In this document: piece by piece, positions 35,940 to 47,790 of the stretch
Layout of the letters: each line of letters starts with the position of its first letter
Numbering within the stretch: position 1 is the stretch's first letter
Source: Valencia hispanica
Lineage: Eukaryota > Chordata > Actinopteri > Cyprinodontiformes > Valenciidae
Assembly (NCBI GenBank): GCA_963556495.2
Contig: OY747705.1
Location: forward strand, 4,283,501 to 4,347,500
DNA length: 64,000 nucleotides
Direction: 5' to 3'
Notes under the pieces: generated by a model
Told to the model about the DNA's origin: nothing
The model's database searches: none
What the model saw: the letters and a program-made list of their open reading frames with translations, nothing else
Program-made: the position numbers and the translations under genes

Positions 35940-36210
35940 GGCTGTATGGTGAAGTTATTGTATCTAGTGGTTGAACACGTTGTCCAAGCTGTTGGCCTCA
36001 TCTGCTTGCAGCTTTGACTTTATGAGCATCAAATGATCCAAATGGTCCACTGTTTTGATACGATTAATTAAACTAAAGCCTCTTTCACAGTCTGCGCTGG
36101 ATGCTTGAAATGTAGCCCAAATATCGATTGATTAGCTACATAAATACGTATGTGAATCGCATCATTGACTGGAGCAGCCAGCCACTGGTCACTCAATGAC
36201 ATAAATGTCA
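35940..36210 (-). pseudogene. hAT C-terminal (dimerisation) fragment
   Basis: The minus strand reads ATFQASSADCERGFSLINRI then KTVDHLDHLMLIKSKLQADE with minor frame breaks. The CERGFS..NRIKT motif is typical of the C-terminal dimerisation region of hAT transposases and their domesticated relatives. Only a short piece is present. Confidence 0.45.
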
Positions 36211-37169
36211 CTGTCTTGAAAACAATCTTTTAACCCAAATACAGAATCCAACAGCAAGACTAAACACTAAAATATTTAGTCACACAGTATGAGCAGGTAA
36301 ACTCTAGCCCTGCTGACTGACAGGAGCAGGAGCAGCACTGCTATGTTCCCATTGCAGGTTAAATGCTCAATTCTGATTTCTTGTTAAAATCCATTTTCCT
36401 ATTCAAAGTTTTTTTTTCTTTTGTGGCGCTTCTGAGAGGAATAAAATGAAAACTTCAGATGTTTTCAGAACATTCCATAATCCCCTTTTCTTTAAGGAAA
36501 ATACCACCAAAACACTACAGACTTTCTAAATAAATCAAGCACATTTCACAGCGCACAAACTTGGCGTTGTCAGCTGCTCTGTGCATAGGAAAGCGCTCCG
36601 CTCCTATATAAACAGGAGGATCTGAGTTTGTGTCTGGATTAATTAATTAATTCCATTTTTTTAATACTTTAGTCTTATTTGGATACCGGTGTCTATCTTT
36701 AATCTTGACTTCACTTGCAGACCACATAACCTATCCATCGGGTTTGAAAAAGATAGAATTGTGCTGTTCAAACTGTCCTAAAAAATCAGATATGGGCAAA
36801 CATGTCAGATTGGATGCACATTTACCTCCTGCATGAACATCTATCTGTAAAAGAAGATGTCTCACATTTTAACAAACCGACACACAGCAGGAAGGCAATG
36901 ACAGCTATATAGTTACTGCGTTGTGTCAGTGTGCGGGTCTCTGCCGCATTGATGTGGCAATAACCATGCAAAACGGGTTCGGGCGAGTGTGTGTTTTTCT
37001 TATTGGACCGGTGCAGGGGCCCCGCTGGAACTGTAAATTGGTGCATATGCTCATTGAATCATACTGCAAAATATCACAGAATTAATTATTTGTTTGTTTT
37101 GTTTTTTGTTTTCAATTCAGGTTAGATCTTTTTCAGATGGATCATTGGATTACATCAGTTAGCATGCTC
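36211..37169. other. unassigned sequence with a MITE scrap
   Basis: About 36779-36840 (AAATCAGATATGGGC..) resembles the short scraps near 48290 and 49780. Otherwise nothing supportable. Confidence 0.3.
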
Positions 37170-37173
37170 TTAA

Positions 37174-37711
37174 AGGATCAGGGGGCTGGGTTTCTAAACT
37201 AAATTATATACATGTTCAGTTTTGTAATTGTATTGGGTAATGAAGCATGTTAAACCAAGAAAAATGAGCCCACCCATGTGTAATCCCATTATCTTGAACA
37301 GTCTGTGTGCTGCAAAATAGGCTGCAATTCGGTGACCGAATTTCCCGCCCTTACACGTGGATGTAACATCAATCAACTCTTGCGCGTTCTCGATTTAACA
37401 GGAAGAAGGAAGAGAAAGAATCCGGACTTCAGACACGGCTGATTCAATCGTGGGTATGGATTCTTCAGCACCGGGCAAACGAACAAGCACCACACAAAGC
37501 CCATCAAAGATATTTACTAATGTTACACCAAAGTAAACACTATTACTTACTTCGTCGCTAGACAAGTTGCTTGTTGTCGTACAGATGGCGATGTGCGCTA
37601 CGTCACTGAATTAATTACCTTTCGTGCACACTCCGGTGGTGGCTGCAGTTACTCACAGCGCAGGCCGCGGCAGTCGCAAGTTTAATTTCTTCAAACCGAC
37701 CCCCTGATCCT
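37174..37711. repeat. TTAA-flanked MITE (AGGATCAGGGGG TIR)
   Basis: Perfect 12-bp TIRs AGGATCAGGGGG and CCCCCTGATCCT are flanked by TTAA (37170-37173 and 37712-37715). TTAA duplication is the piggyBac-type target. 538 bases, non-coding. Its right TTAA lies within the target of the next element. Confidence 0.88.
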
Positions 37712-37717
37712 TTAATA

Positions 37718-38000
37718 TAGTGATGGGAATTCCAGCTCTTTTTGGAGAGACAGTTCTTTTGGCTTGGCTCGCCATAAAGAGCTGGCTCTTTTGGCTCCCA
37801 AGTGACTCCTCAGATTTTCTGTTGCTTAAAGTATATTTATCACAAAATTAATGCAAAACTATGTGTACCAAATGTACCAAAACAAGCGGTGGGGGAATGA
37901 AAAAATAAAAACAACGGCTCCCAATGACGAGTCGGCTCCCGTCGTTTACCTTAAAGAGTTGGCTCTTAGAGCCAGTTCGTTCTCGACTGACACATCACTA
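37718..38000. repeat. hAT MITE (TAGTGATGGGAATTCC)
   Basis: 283 bases with ends TAGTGATG and CATCACTA and an exact 8-bp duplication CTTTAATA (37710-37717, 38001-38008). The interior has repeated GGCTCTT/AAGAGC motifs. The left duplication overlaps the terminus of the preceding TTAA MITE, so it was inserted after that element. Confidence 0.93.
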
Positions 38001-38008
38001 CTTTAATA

Positions 38009-38875
38009 GCGCGCATCTTCTTCTTCTTGATAATTATTCATGGCTGGCAAACAATGAATTGGCGCGTTACTGCCACCAACTGGTAAGAAGTGTGGACCAG
38101 AATGTCATTTTAGGGTCATGTCCATTCTGCATCCTTCTACGGACCCGTTCTCCCTGGTCTACATGAACGGGTCCTTCCTCGACGGTCTAGCCTTCAGATT
38201 AATTCCTCAGCGAATGTCCTGTTGCTTAGCAACTGTGACAACACTAAACACAAGCGGGTAAAAATGGAGCCAGACATCTTCCCGAGTTTTCTTATGATTT
38301 TATTTTATTCTAGAGGAGCTACAGCAGTTTTACCATCACCGGCATGCTTTATATCTCCGGCTGAGAAGTAATCATATTTTATTTACTTCTACAGAATTAC
38401 AAGTTAATCTCAGCTAGTTTTATGGATAATTTCAGCAACTGAGTGACTGGTGATTAAATGTACACACTTAATATATACTATATATAAACTAAATATGATA
38501 TTATAACACTTTAATTGTTTAATTGTCTCCCCGAGAAAAGAAAAACAAACCCGATAGAAAGAAAAAAAGAGAAAGAAAAATACCGATCTCTCAACGTCTC
38601 ATTTTAGAGGTGCAGAAAGAGTTTAATTATGTTCTCTTCTGGAGTCCTAGCTCCCATAACATATATGGCCAATGTGATTGGCTGTGCCTTTCCCTGCTGT
38701 CAGGTGAGACTCTGCAGCTATGTTTGGTTGTTAGCAGCGCCAAAACTGCAAGGAGAACTTTCCAGTCTGTGTGAGGACTCAGGTGCACACTTTTGACACA
38801 TGAGTGTCAAAAGTGAGTGAGGATGGCAGCAAAAAAGAAGAATTTGGATATGAGGAACTATTTTTCATAGAAAAA
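38009..38875. other. unassigned sequence
   Basis: No supported gene. The A-rich lysine-coding run at 38530-38590 is low complexity. Confidence 0.35.
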
Positions 38876-39520
38876 CTTCCCTCATCCCTTCATCCTTACA
38901 TCCCTATATCCCTTCATCCCCTCCCTACATCCCTTCATTTCCTCACTCATCCCTTCATACTCGCACCCTCCATCCCCTCCTCCCTATATCCATCCATCCC
39001 CTCCCTACATCCCTTCCCTCATCCCTTCATCCTCTCATCCCCTTCCCTCATCCCTTCATCCTCACATCCCCTTCCCTCATCCCTTCATCCTCACATCCCC
39101 TTCCCTCATCCCTTCTTCCTCACATCCCCTTCCCTCATCCCTTCATCCTCACATCCCCTTCCCTCATCCCCTCATCCTCACATCCCCTTCCCTCATCCCT
39201 TCATTCCCTTCATCCTCACATCCCTTCATCCCCTCCCTACATCCCCTCCCTCATCACTTCATCCTCACATCCCTTCATCCCTCATCCCTTCATCCTCACA
39301 TCCCTTCATCCCCTCCCTACATCGACTCCCTCATCCCTTCATCCCCTCCCTACATCCCTTCTCTCATCCCTCCATCCCCTCTATATCCATCCCTTCATCC
39401 CCTCCCTACATCCCTTCTCCCATCCCTCCATCCCCTCTATATCCATCCCTCCCCTTCCCTACATCCCCTTCCTCATGACCTTGTCCCTACATCCTCACAT
39501 CCCTACATCCACTCAGTCCT
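38876..39520. repeat. minisatellite, 29-bp core (CCTTCCCTCATCCC type)
   Basis: The unit CATCCCCTTCCCTCATCCC followed by TTCATCCTCA repeats at a 29-bp period with near-perfect copies around 39030-39190 and degenerate variants on either side. Strong strand asymmetry (C/T rich). The frame running through it encodes only Ser/Pro/His repeats and I do not regard it as a gene. Confidence 0.9.
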
Positions 39521-39790
39521 AGCCTCCTAACATCTCTCTCTTTCAGGTTCTGTCTGGGGGGTCCTGAGCAGGCTCGGGAAAGACAAATTCCTGAAGACTG
39601 CACCCCCACACAGAGTCTTCTCTATAGCCTCCATCGGCGCATCTCCACAGACCTTCATCCCTCATTCCATTCCTTCAATAAACTTTTAAATTCAGATCAC
39701 GGAAGCGTGGTCCGAGCTAGTGAAATGAGAGTCAAATGATTCAGCCTTGTGGATCTAAGTCTATTTTTTATTATTTTAAGCTTAGAGAAT
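39521..39790 (+). other. exon-like segment with polyadenylation signal
   Basis: A polypyrimidine CTCTCTCTTTCAG acceptor-like site (about 39533-39545) is followed by an open stretch reading GSVWGVLSRLGKDKFLKTAP and then an AATAAA near 39678. It could be the last exon of a transcript or an old repeat. No family recognised. Confidence 0.25.
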
Positions 39791-40790
39791 AAGGCTTACC
39801 ACTTGCATTTGTGACAGGGAATGTCAGGTAAAGTCTGTGCATAATCCATTTTACATGCCAGACATTTTGGGAGCATTATCATAGCATTACCCCCTGCAGT
39901 TTGCAATATAAATGTTCATCTCTTCCAAAACCTTGAGTACAGACACACATAAAGCTTCCTCTGCATGACTTTACATTGGTAGACACTTCAGAAAGCATTC
40001 CTGAGAGTGTTCTTCAGGTGACACATATCTTAGGTCAATTGTAAACTGATCAACATATGCCACGTCTGGTGTCAACAGTGATCGAAAAGTATTTGGCCAT
40101 TTTTATTTCACTGACAATTTTAGATAAAGCACGATCCTCCATCAGCTGAATAAACTCCTCACATGTTTTAGAAGAAACATAAGAAGGTGTTCCTGTAGCT
40201 GTATTTCCATATTTCTCTATGTGAGACTTCAGAAATGGATCAAACTCGCTGATTATCTCCAGAAACCCGTTTCAAACCATGACTGACTATTAGCATAGCA
40301 GAAAACACGACATGTAGAGCAAAACACAGCTTTGATTGATGAAGAGTAAAGCAGCCACTGTCACTGAATGTATTCACCATTTCAGAGCTTGCGGTTAGGG
40401 TGCAATCTGGAAATTAGCAACTTCTGTTGTTATACACCCGTTCTGATGCTTGCAAATTGCCATTGATGTTCTAAAAGCTCACCAGTTTTTGCTCAGCTCA
40501 GTAAGCCGACCTGGACTCAATTTTTCACATTTAACATTTTTTCCCAGAGGGCAGGATTCGGTTTATCCACAGTCAAGGTGTCATCTGCTGAAGGAGATCA
40601 CACCTTCATCACTTCTGTTACCGTAGGCACCAGATCAGCGACAGTTCCAGGTTCTGGAGGGATTGTAGAGCCGGTCTTAGCAAGGCTAACATTCTGAGAA
40701 GGCTAGAGAGAAGATGGCCCTGCTCCATCGCCACTGAGAGGCTTAAAAAAGCCTATAAGCTTGGGCATCTTCTTGATTACCTCTTTGTGG
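39791..40790 (-). pseudogene. ZMYM1/TTF-type hAT transposase relic
   Basis: The minus strand contains FLEIISEFDPFLKSHIEKYG, then TPSYVSSKTCEEFIQLM, AKYFSITVDT and, after a frame change, VDQFTIDLRYVSPEEH and VLEEMNIYIANCRG. These match the order of blocks in zinc-finger MYM-type protein 1-like (TTF-domain hAT) transposases. Upstream remnants include PKLIGFFKPLSGDGAGPSS. Several stops and frameshifts. It ends where the LTR-like repeat begins. Confidence 0.65.
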
Positions 40791-40812
40791 CGTTAGTCTT
40801 GTTGGAGATGGA

Positions 40813-41241
40813 GAAGGCACAGAGTGTGAGCGATTTTGTGTCTGGTTTAATTCAACATCAATAGTTATGACTAATAACTTAATATTAATGAAACTATTGA
40901 TGAAATTCAATGATTTAATTGAATAATTGGGGCACCCCTTCTATATTAAGGTAATATTAGGAGAATTTCCAAACTTTCAGTCTCCTCTGAAGGACATGAG
41001 CTCAGGGGCTGTGAAAAGTAACTACAAACACGCTGAAATAAAATACAAAAGCTTCTCTTTAAAATATAATAGGGTTTATTAACACAATAGATTAACCTTA
41101 CAGCCATCTCACTGTGTCAACAATCCCATCTGTTCTAATGCATACAATCTACAAACTACCAATGATCTTAGAAAATGTATAAATGGAGGACAGTCAGCAG
41201 GGCATCACTTCCAAGATGCTGTTATCACCTCTGTGTGTGTG

Positions 41242-41340
<99 letters not shown>

Positions 41341-41912
41341 AAAGAGTGTGTGGGGGGAAGATCAAAGTCCGTGCCCCAATCTGTGAAGCACAGAAACACC
41401 AGTTGGAAAGCACGGGCTTTAAAGGCCAGGCTCATCCCACAGTGTAGATGATGTGGAAACAAAGGGACAATTAGCACTGGTTTCAGCAGACGATGGACAC
41501 CACGCGACCTGGTCTAGTGCGGGCGGCCGGCCCAGAGAGGTGGTGGTACAGTTTCAATCGACTGACGTTAACAGAATAAAAGGAAAAGAAAGAAAGAAAG
41601 AAATGCAGCGCTACCTCTATAACCGGTTTACAACACAGAGCACACAACACTCAAGGGCAGCATGCAGCAGTGCTAATTGGCAATGAGTAAACAGTAGCTT
41701 ACAAGTTCACAAACTTATATCAACCAACAGAAAGACGGGATCTAACCCGTCGGCCCTAACTCCTCTAGCTCAGATGCCAGCAAACTTCCTAGATGCACAA
41801 ACGAGTAGCCGGATAGCTTGGAAGGTAATAATTCAAAGTTTTCAATGGAGTTCTTTCCTGATCCAGCTGGTCGGAACGAAAGAGGGAAAGTTGCTAGCAA
41901 TTCAACTGGGTG
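40813..41912 (-). repeat. LTR-like dispersed repeat, copy 2, left part
   Basis: Starts AAGGCACAGAGTG like copy 1 and aligns with it through CAACCCGTCGG-type blocks to the L2 insertion point at about 41912. It continues after the L2 at 46823. A minus-strand AATAAA is present near 41070-41085. Confidence 0.5.
41231..41340. repeat. (TG)n(GA)n microsatellite
   Basis: A short TG run, then about 45 GA units to 41335, then A-rich. It generates the artificial RERE/SLSL reading frames. Confidence 0.97.
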
Positions 41913-42161
41913 ACTCTGTGACGGGGTAAGCCGTATTGCGTCATTTTCTGTTGTTGCGCTCCGTGGAGCTGTTTGGTGTTCAGAATCTCTTGAATTGATC
42001 TTGTTTTCTCTGTGCTGAGGCCCCTCTAAGTTATTTTAACACACAAGCACACTAAAACACACGTTTTGTGGTGGTGTACTTTACGTTTTGTGAACTCTGT
42101 GTGTTTCACACAGTTTTTCTTGGGGTGGTAAGGTCTCGCTAGCTCAGTTAGCTTAGCTTCA

Positions 42162-43033
42162 TTGGCTACTCTTCTCTCTCCTGTCTCTAACTCTTCTCTT
42201 CTCTCTTGCTCTCTCTGCCAGATGTTTAGTTACTTCCCTGCCTCCTTTAGTGATAATGGTAACTGTAATAAATTTTATATTTTTGTAGCTTTGGAGCCGA
42301 GGGTATCAGAATTAGAAGCACGGCTCTGCGCTGTTGAAAAACCAGCAGATAGCCGAAGCCCATTAGTCAGCGCGGAGCCAACAAGGGTAGAACCCCCTAG
42401 CTGTCCTCCGGTAGAGCCCGCGCAGCCGGGACCTCAGGCTGGCTGGGTGACTGTACGTAGGAAACATAGTTCTAGGACCCAACCCACGGGCCACCACCAA
42501 CCCGTCCACGTTTCTAACAGATTTTCCCAGCTCAGCGACACACCCGCTGAGAAGCCGACCCTGGTAATTGGCAGCTCCATAGTCAGAAACGTGGCATTAG
42601 GGACACCGTTGACCATATTCAAATGTTTGCCAGGGGCCAGGACGGGCGACATCAAATCCTACCTGAAACTGCTGGCTAAAGATAAGCGTAAATACAGTAA
42701 GATTGTTATTCACGCTGGCGGTAATGAGACCCGTTTACGCCAATCGCAGGTCACTAAAATTAGTGTCGCTTCGGTCGCTTAGTGTCAGACTCTGTAATCT
42801 TTTCTGGTCCCCTGCCTGATCGGACCAGTGACGACATGTTTAGCCTCATGCTGTCATTCCATCAATGGTTGTCTAGGTGGTGTCCTGCAAACGATGTGGG
42901 CTACATTGATAACTGGCAAACTTTTTGGGGAAAACCTGGTCTGATCCGGAGAGACGGCATCCATCCCACTTTGGATGGAGCAGGTCTTCTTTCTAGGAAT
43001 ATGGCCGAATTTATTAGTCGTCCAAAACACTGA
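42162..43033 (+). pseudogene. L2 ORF1, esterase (SGNH)-like, frameshifted
   Basis: The first frame (to 42782) has a region with MFSYFPASF, a coiled-coil-like [12 protein letters not shown], and an SGNH-type beginning [11 protein letters not shown] (nucleophile Ser block) followed by [12 protein letters not shown] (Gly-Asn block). A small deletion near 42770 shifts the frame. The remainder (to 43033) contains [20 protein letters not shown] with the Asp-x-x-His block. Esterase-type ORF1 proteins are known in CR1/L2 LINEs, where they are thought to assist the RNA-protein particle. It is broken once. Confidence 0.8.
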
Positions 43034-43229
43034 CAACCCAGGGTCCAGACCAGGAAGCAGAGTTGTAGTTTAACCTACCTCTTTGCTGCTTCTGTACTGT
43101 TACCCACCCATTACCCTATAGAAACAGTGTCTTGCCCACGGCCAAAATTAAATGGATTAAAAATTAAGCCAACAAAAGCAAATTATGGAAATCTCATAAA
43201 GATAAATACGACTTTGACTGAACAGAAAA

Positions 43230-46126
43230 ATAAATCTATTAAATGTGGTTTATTAAACAAGATCTCTCTCCTCAAAGACTTTGTTAGTAAATGACTTGAT
43301 TTGTGATAATCACATTGATTTGCTTTGTCTCACAGAAACCTGGTTGCAGCAGGAGGATTATGTCAGTATAAATGAGTCAACTCCTTCCAGTCATTTACAT
43401 TTTCACATTCCTAGAAGTACTGGGCGAGGAGGAGGAGTTGCAACCATTTCTCATTCTGATTTAATAATTAGTCCCAGACCAATTGATAGCTACAGTTCTT
43501 TTGAACATCTAACCCTTAATTTTCCTCATCCAAGTTGCAAAACATTAAGACCATTTTTGTTTGTGGTTTTGTATCGTCCACCAGGCCCTTACTCTCAATT
43601 CTTGGATCAGATCTCACACTTTTTATCTGATTTAGTTTTAAATACTGATAGGGTCATTATAGTGGGGGACTTCAATATTCATGTGGATACTGAAAGTGAT
43701 AGCCTAAATGCAGCCTTTAATGCTATTTTAGACTCAATTGGCTTTACTCAAAAAGTACAGGGATCAACTCACTCGGGTAAACACACTTTGGACCTTGTAC
43801 TGACATACGGTATTGAGTGTGAGGAAATAACAGTCCACCCACATAACCCGGTCCTGTCTGACCACTTCTTGATAACTTTTGAATTTACTTTAACTGACCA
43901 TCTTAAATCTGAAAGAAAATGTCATTATAGTTAGAGCTTTATCAGACAATGCTGTAACAACTTTTAAAGAATCTGTTCCATTCTTACTTTCCTCAGTGTC
44001 TCAGAGTAACACAGTGGATGGCAGCAATTCTATCTCTAACCCTTCAGAAATTGATGCTCTGGTTCACAGCGTTACGTCCTCATTGCGTTTGGGATTAGAT
44101 AGTGCAGCCCCCTAAAAAAGAAAGTGGCTAGCCATAGGAGGCTGACTCCTTGGTTTAACGCAGAGTTGCATACTTTAAAGCAGAATACTAGGAAGTTGGA
44201 GAGAAAATGGCGCTCTACACATCTAGAGGATTCCTATTTAACCTGGAATAACAGTCTACTGCTGTATAAAAAGACCCTTCGACAAGCTAGAACAGCATAT
44301 TTTTCATCATTAATAGAGGCGAATAAAAACAATCCTAGGTTTCTTTTAAGTACAGTTGCCAAACTTACACAGAGTCATAGCTCTGTTGAGCCAACTATTC
44401 CCCCAGCTCTTAGCAGTGATGATTTTATGGTATTCTTCATAAATAAAATTATTTCCATTAAAAATAAAATCATTGGCATCCTCCCAAACATGATTACTTC
44501 TTCCTCAGTAAATGAGGCAGCATCGGAAGGAACTGTAGAACCTCATTTGTGCTTAGGCTGTTTTGATTCAGTTGAGCTTTCGGAATTCTCAAAAATATTA
44601 GCCTATTCTAAACCTTCAACTTGTATGTTGGACCCAATCCCAACCAAATTATTTAAAGAAGTTTTCCATTTGGTACCTGGCCCCATTTTGGATATGATGA
44701 ATCTATCCTTAGCAAACCGATACGTACCACAAGAATGTAAAATAGCTGTAATTAAACCATTACTTAAGAAACCTTCCCTTGATCAAGATGACTTAGTGAA
44801 TTACAGACCTATATCTAACCTTCCTTTCTTATCCAAAGTCCTTGAGAAAATTGTTGCTAATCAAGTCTGTGAGCATCTAAACAGTAACGAGCTGTTTGAA
44901 GAGTTTCAGTCAGGTTTTAGAGCTCATCATAGCACTGAAAAGGCACTGGTGAAGGTTACTAGTGATATTCTCATGGCCTCAGATACTGGACTGGTGTCTG
45001 TTCTGGTTTTGTTAGATCTCAGTGCTGCTTTTGACACAGTCGATCATAATATTCTCTTAGAAAGGCTTGAACATGTTGCAGGGATCAAAGGAACAGCACT
45101 AGGCTGGTTTAAATCATATTTGTCTGATAGATTCCAGTTTGTTCATCTAAATGATAAATCTTCTTCACTCTCAAGGGTTACTTGTGGAGTTCCACAGGGT
45201 TCTGTGGTTGGACCAATTCTTTTCACCATATATATGCTTCCAATTGGTAGAATCATTAGACAGCATGGGATAAATTTCCACAGCTATGCCGATGATACAC
45301 AACTATATTTATCCATAAATCCTGATGAACCCAGTCAGTTAGGTAGATTACAGGCATGTCTGGAAGACATAAAAACATGGATGAATCTAAACTTTTTGCT
45401 TTTAAATTCTGACAAGACAGAAGTTGCTGTATTTGGACCAGAAGTTCTAATAAAGGAACTGATTAGTCAATCACTTCATCTGGATGGTATTAAATTGGCC
45501 CCCAGTAATAAGGTAAAGAACCTCGGCATTATTTTTGACAAAGACTTGACATTTAAATCCCACATTAAACAGGTTTCTAGGATTTCCTTTTTCACCTCCG
45601 GAATATTGCTAAAATTAGAAACATCCTGTCCAGGAGTGATGCTGAGAAACTAGTCCATGCATTTGTTACCTCAAGGCTGGACTACTGTAATTCTTTACTA
45701 TCAGGTAGTCCACAAAATGCCATTAAAAGCCTTCAGTTGATCCAAAATGCGGCAGCAAGAGTTCTGATGAATATTAAAAAGAGAGATCACATTTCTCCTG
45801 TTTTAGCTTCCCTTCATTGGCTCCCTGTTAAATCCAGAATAGAATTTAAGATCCTTCTTCTTACATACAAAGCCCTTAATAATCAAGCTCCATCATACAT
45901 CAGAGATCTAATTGTTCCATATGTTCCCAACAGAGCACTTCGCTCTCAGACTGCAGGTTTACTTGTAGTTCCTAGTATTTCTAAAAGTAGAATGGGAGGC
46001 AGATCTTTTAGTTATCAGGCTCCTCTCCTGTGGAACCAGCTCCCAGCTTTAGTCCATGAGGCAGACAATCTGTTTACTTTTAAGGCCAGGCTTAAAACTT
46101 TCCGTTTTGATAAAGCTTATAGTTAG
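43230..46126 (+). pseudogene. L2 ORF2, endonuclease and reverse transcriptase, frameshifted
   Basis: The apurinic-like endonuclease (43281-43934) shows LLCLTETWL, YRPPGPYS, VGDFNIHVD and SDHFLITF. The longest intact piece (44124-45653, about 509 residues) is the linker and reverse transcriptase, with NYRPISNLPFLSK, FQSGFRAHHSTE, LLDLSAAFDTVDH, GVPQGSVVGPILF and the catalytic FHSYADDTQLYLS. The C-terminal part (45737-46126) is in another frame and ends LKTFRFDKAYS. Frame breaks occur near 43270, 43920-44120 and 45640-45700. Confidence 0.92.
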
Positions 46127-46822
46127 AGTGGCTAAGGTCATCCTGAGCTATCTCTGTAGTTATGCTGCTATAGGCTTAGACTGCTGGAGGACAGACTTAG
46201 CAATTTTCTTCACTCTGCTACTTCCTTTTCTACTACTACTCTCCAGTTGAATTACAGTACATTCTGCTATTTCGACTGTTAACTTTGTGTTCTCTCAGTG
46301 TTTTTCTCTCCATAGAAGATATACCTGGTCTGGTATCCTGCTTGGCTGCAATGCCCTGGTGGACGGGGGGCATCGACTGGGATGATCCTCCCAGTAACTG
46401 ATCATCCACTGTGTCCTGTTATCAACTTTTTACTTTCTGTAACATGAAAAGTACTCATTTCAGATCTTCTGTTCCTTCTGTTTCTCTGCTCTGTCTTCTC
46501 AAACCCCCAGACGGTCGTGACAGATGGCCGCTCCTACTGAGCCTGGTTCTATTGGAGGTTTCTTCCTGTTAAAGGGGAGTTTTTCCTCTCCACCGTCGCT
46601 ACATGCTTGCTCAGTTTTAGGGATTGCTGAAGGATTGCTGTGGTTGGAATGTCTGCCCAACCTCACGCCAAAACTGACGCAATCTACTGGGATTCCTTGA
46701 ATAGGAAACTTTTTAACTGATTGTAATGTTTGTATAAATGCCATAAATGTATAAGTGCCTTGAGATGACATCTGTTGTGAATTGGCGCTATATAAATAAA
46801 CTGAATTGAATTGAAGTGAATT

Positions 46823-47000
46823 GAGCATCTCCGTTTAGCTCAGCGATGAGCAGGGGAAAGACAATGATTTCATGTTGCGTGCCCCTTTAACTCTTCAACT
46901 CTGCTATGTCATCAGACCAATGAGAATACTTTGAAGGCGGCGCAAGGGATTCTGGGAGATGCAGTCCATTCAGTTTGTGGAAAATGAATTCCAAAAGTCT
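46823..47000 (-). repeat. LTR-like dispersed repeat, copy 2, right part
   Basis: Continues the repeat interrupted by the L2: TCTCCGTTTAGCTCAGCGAT matches 6898 in copy 1, and CAGTTTGTGGAAAATGAATT matches its right end. Confidence 0.6.
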
Positions 47001-47340
47001 TTTTCTTTCTGTTCAGTGCTATACTATGGTACTTTCTGCCATCCGCCATCATGATAAACTAATCACTGATGCTCCTCCCCAAGGCTTAACATGCCTCAAA
47101 CTTGGACCAATAATTATCAAGCATTCATGACAGACTTTGGCCAAAAGAAATTAGAAAATGTTTCAACGACACAGTCAGTATCTTTTTAGTGAGTGATAAA
47201 GTTAAGGTATTCTCACACTATTCATTCACTACATGACTAAATAGATTTTGAGGCCCCCACAGTGCCAGGGCCCCCACAGCGCCAGGGCCCTGGACTGGAG
47301 TCCCGGTAAGCCCTTGCTGAAGTTCGGGCTTGCCTCTCAC
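47001..47340. other. unassigned sequence
   Basis: No gene. A short duplicated CCCCCACAG-GCCAGGGCCC occurs near 47255-47290, next to the Gypsy fragment. Confidence 0.35.
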
Positions 47341-47790
47341 TGCCCTCAACTCCACCAAGACATCATTTTTCTGGACACCCAAAACTGATAATGCATTTTA
47401 TTCACTAAAAGACTCTTGTGCTTTTTTCCTCCGCATTCCATAGAATGAAACCACTTCTGGTCATTAAACTGGCTATGGAGGAGTGGTGTCACTGAACACC
47501 CGATACTGGTATGGACAGATAACAAGTCCCATTGGTCTCTGTTCTCCTCCCAATTTAACCTCTCCATCACTTACCGCCCAGGATCTAAGAATGTAAAACC
47601 AGATGCTCTATTTCGTCACTATTCACCTGAAGACAGTGACAAGACTCCAGCTCCCATTCTTTCACCCAGTTGCACTATTGGTTCAGTTACCTGGGAGATA
47701 GAGTATGTTATCAAAACCGCCCAAGAACAAAAACCAAACCCTGGAACCGGACATGTTTCCAGCTCTGTCCTCTCAAATGCGACAGTTTAA
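47341..47790 (+). pseudogene. Ty3/Gypsy LTR-retrotransposon fragment (RT end and RNase H)
   Basis: The + strand reads a TSTKTSFFWTPKTDNAF-like piece (end of reverse transcriptase). After damage it reads VWTDNKSHWSLFSSQFNLSI then TYRPGSKNVKPDALFRHYSP, the classic RNase H to linker sequence of Gypsy elements, ending at a stop (47788). An internal deletion removes the residues between WTDNK and WSLF. No LTRs are attached. Confidence 0.8.

Larger units (their letters stand above)
41913..46822 (+). mobile_element. near full-length L2-clade LINE
   Basis: About 4.9 kb: a 5' leader (41913-42160), an ORF1 with esterase-like motifs, an ORF2 with endonuclease and reverse transcriptase, a 3' region, and a short AATTGA-repeat tail. 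The 3' tail CTATATAAATAAACTGAATT is shared with the truncated copy at 61953-62722. It is inserted into the LTR-like repeat, with an imperfect target duplication (CAACTGGGTG against GAATTGAGCA). Several frameshifts prevent expression of intact proteins. Confidence 0.9.

Noticed and set aside
38804..39478. 224-residue open frame rich in Ser, Pro and His
   Set aside because: It is the translation of a 29-bp minisatellite; openness follows from the C/T-only repeat, and the period is not a multiple of three.
41183..41477. RERERE and SLSLSL open frames on both strands
   Set aside because: Artefacts of the (GA)n microsatellite.
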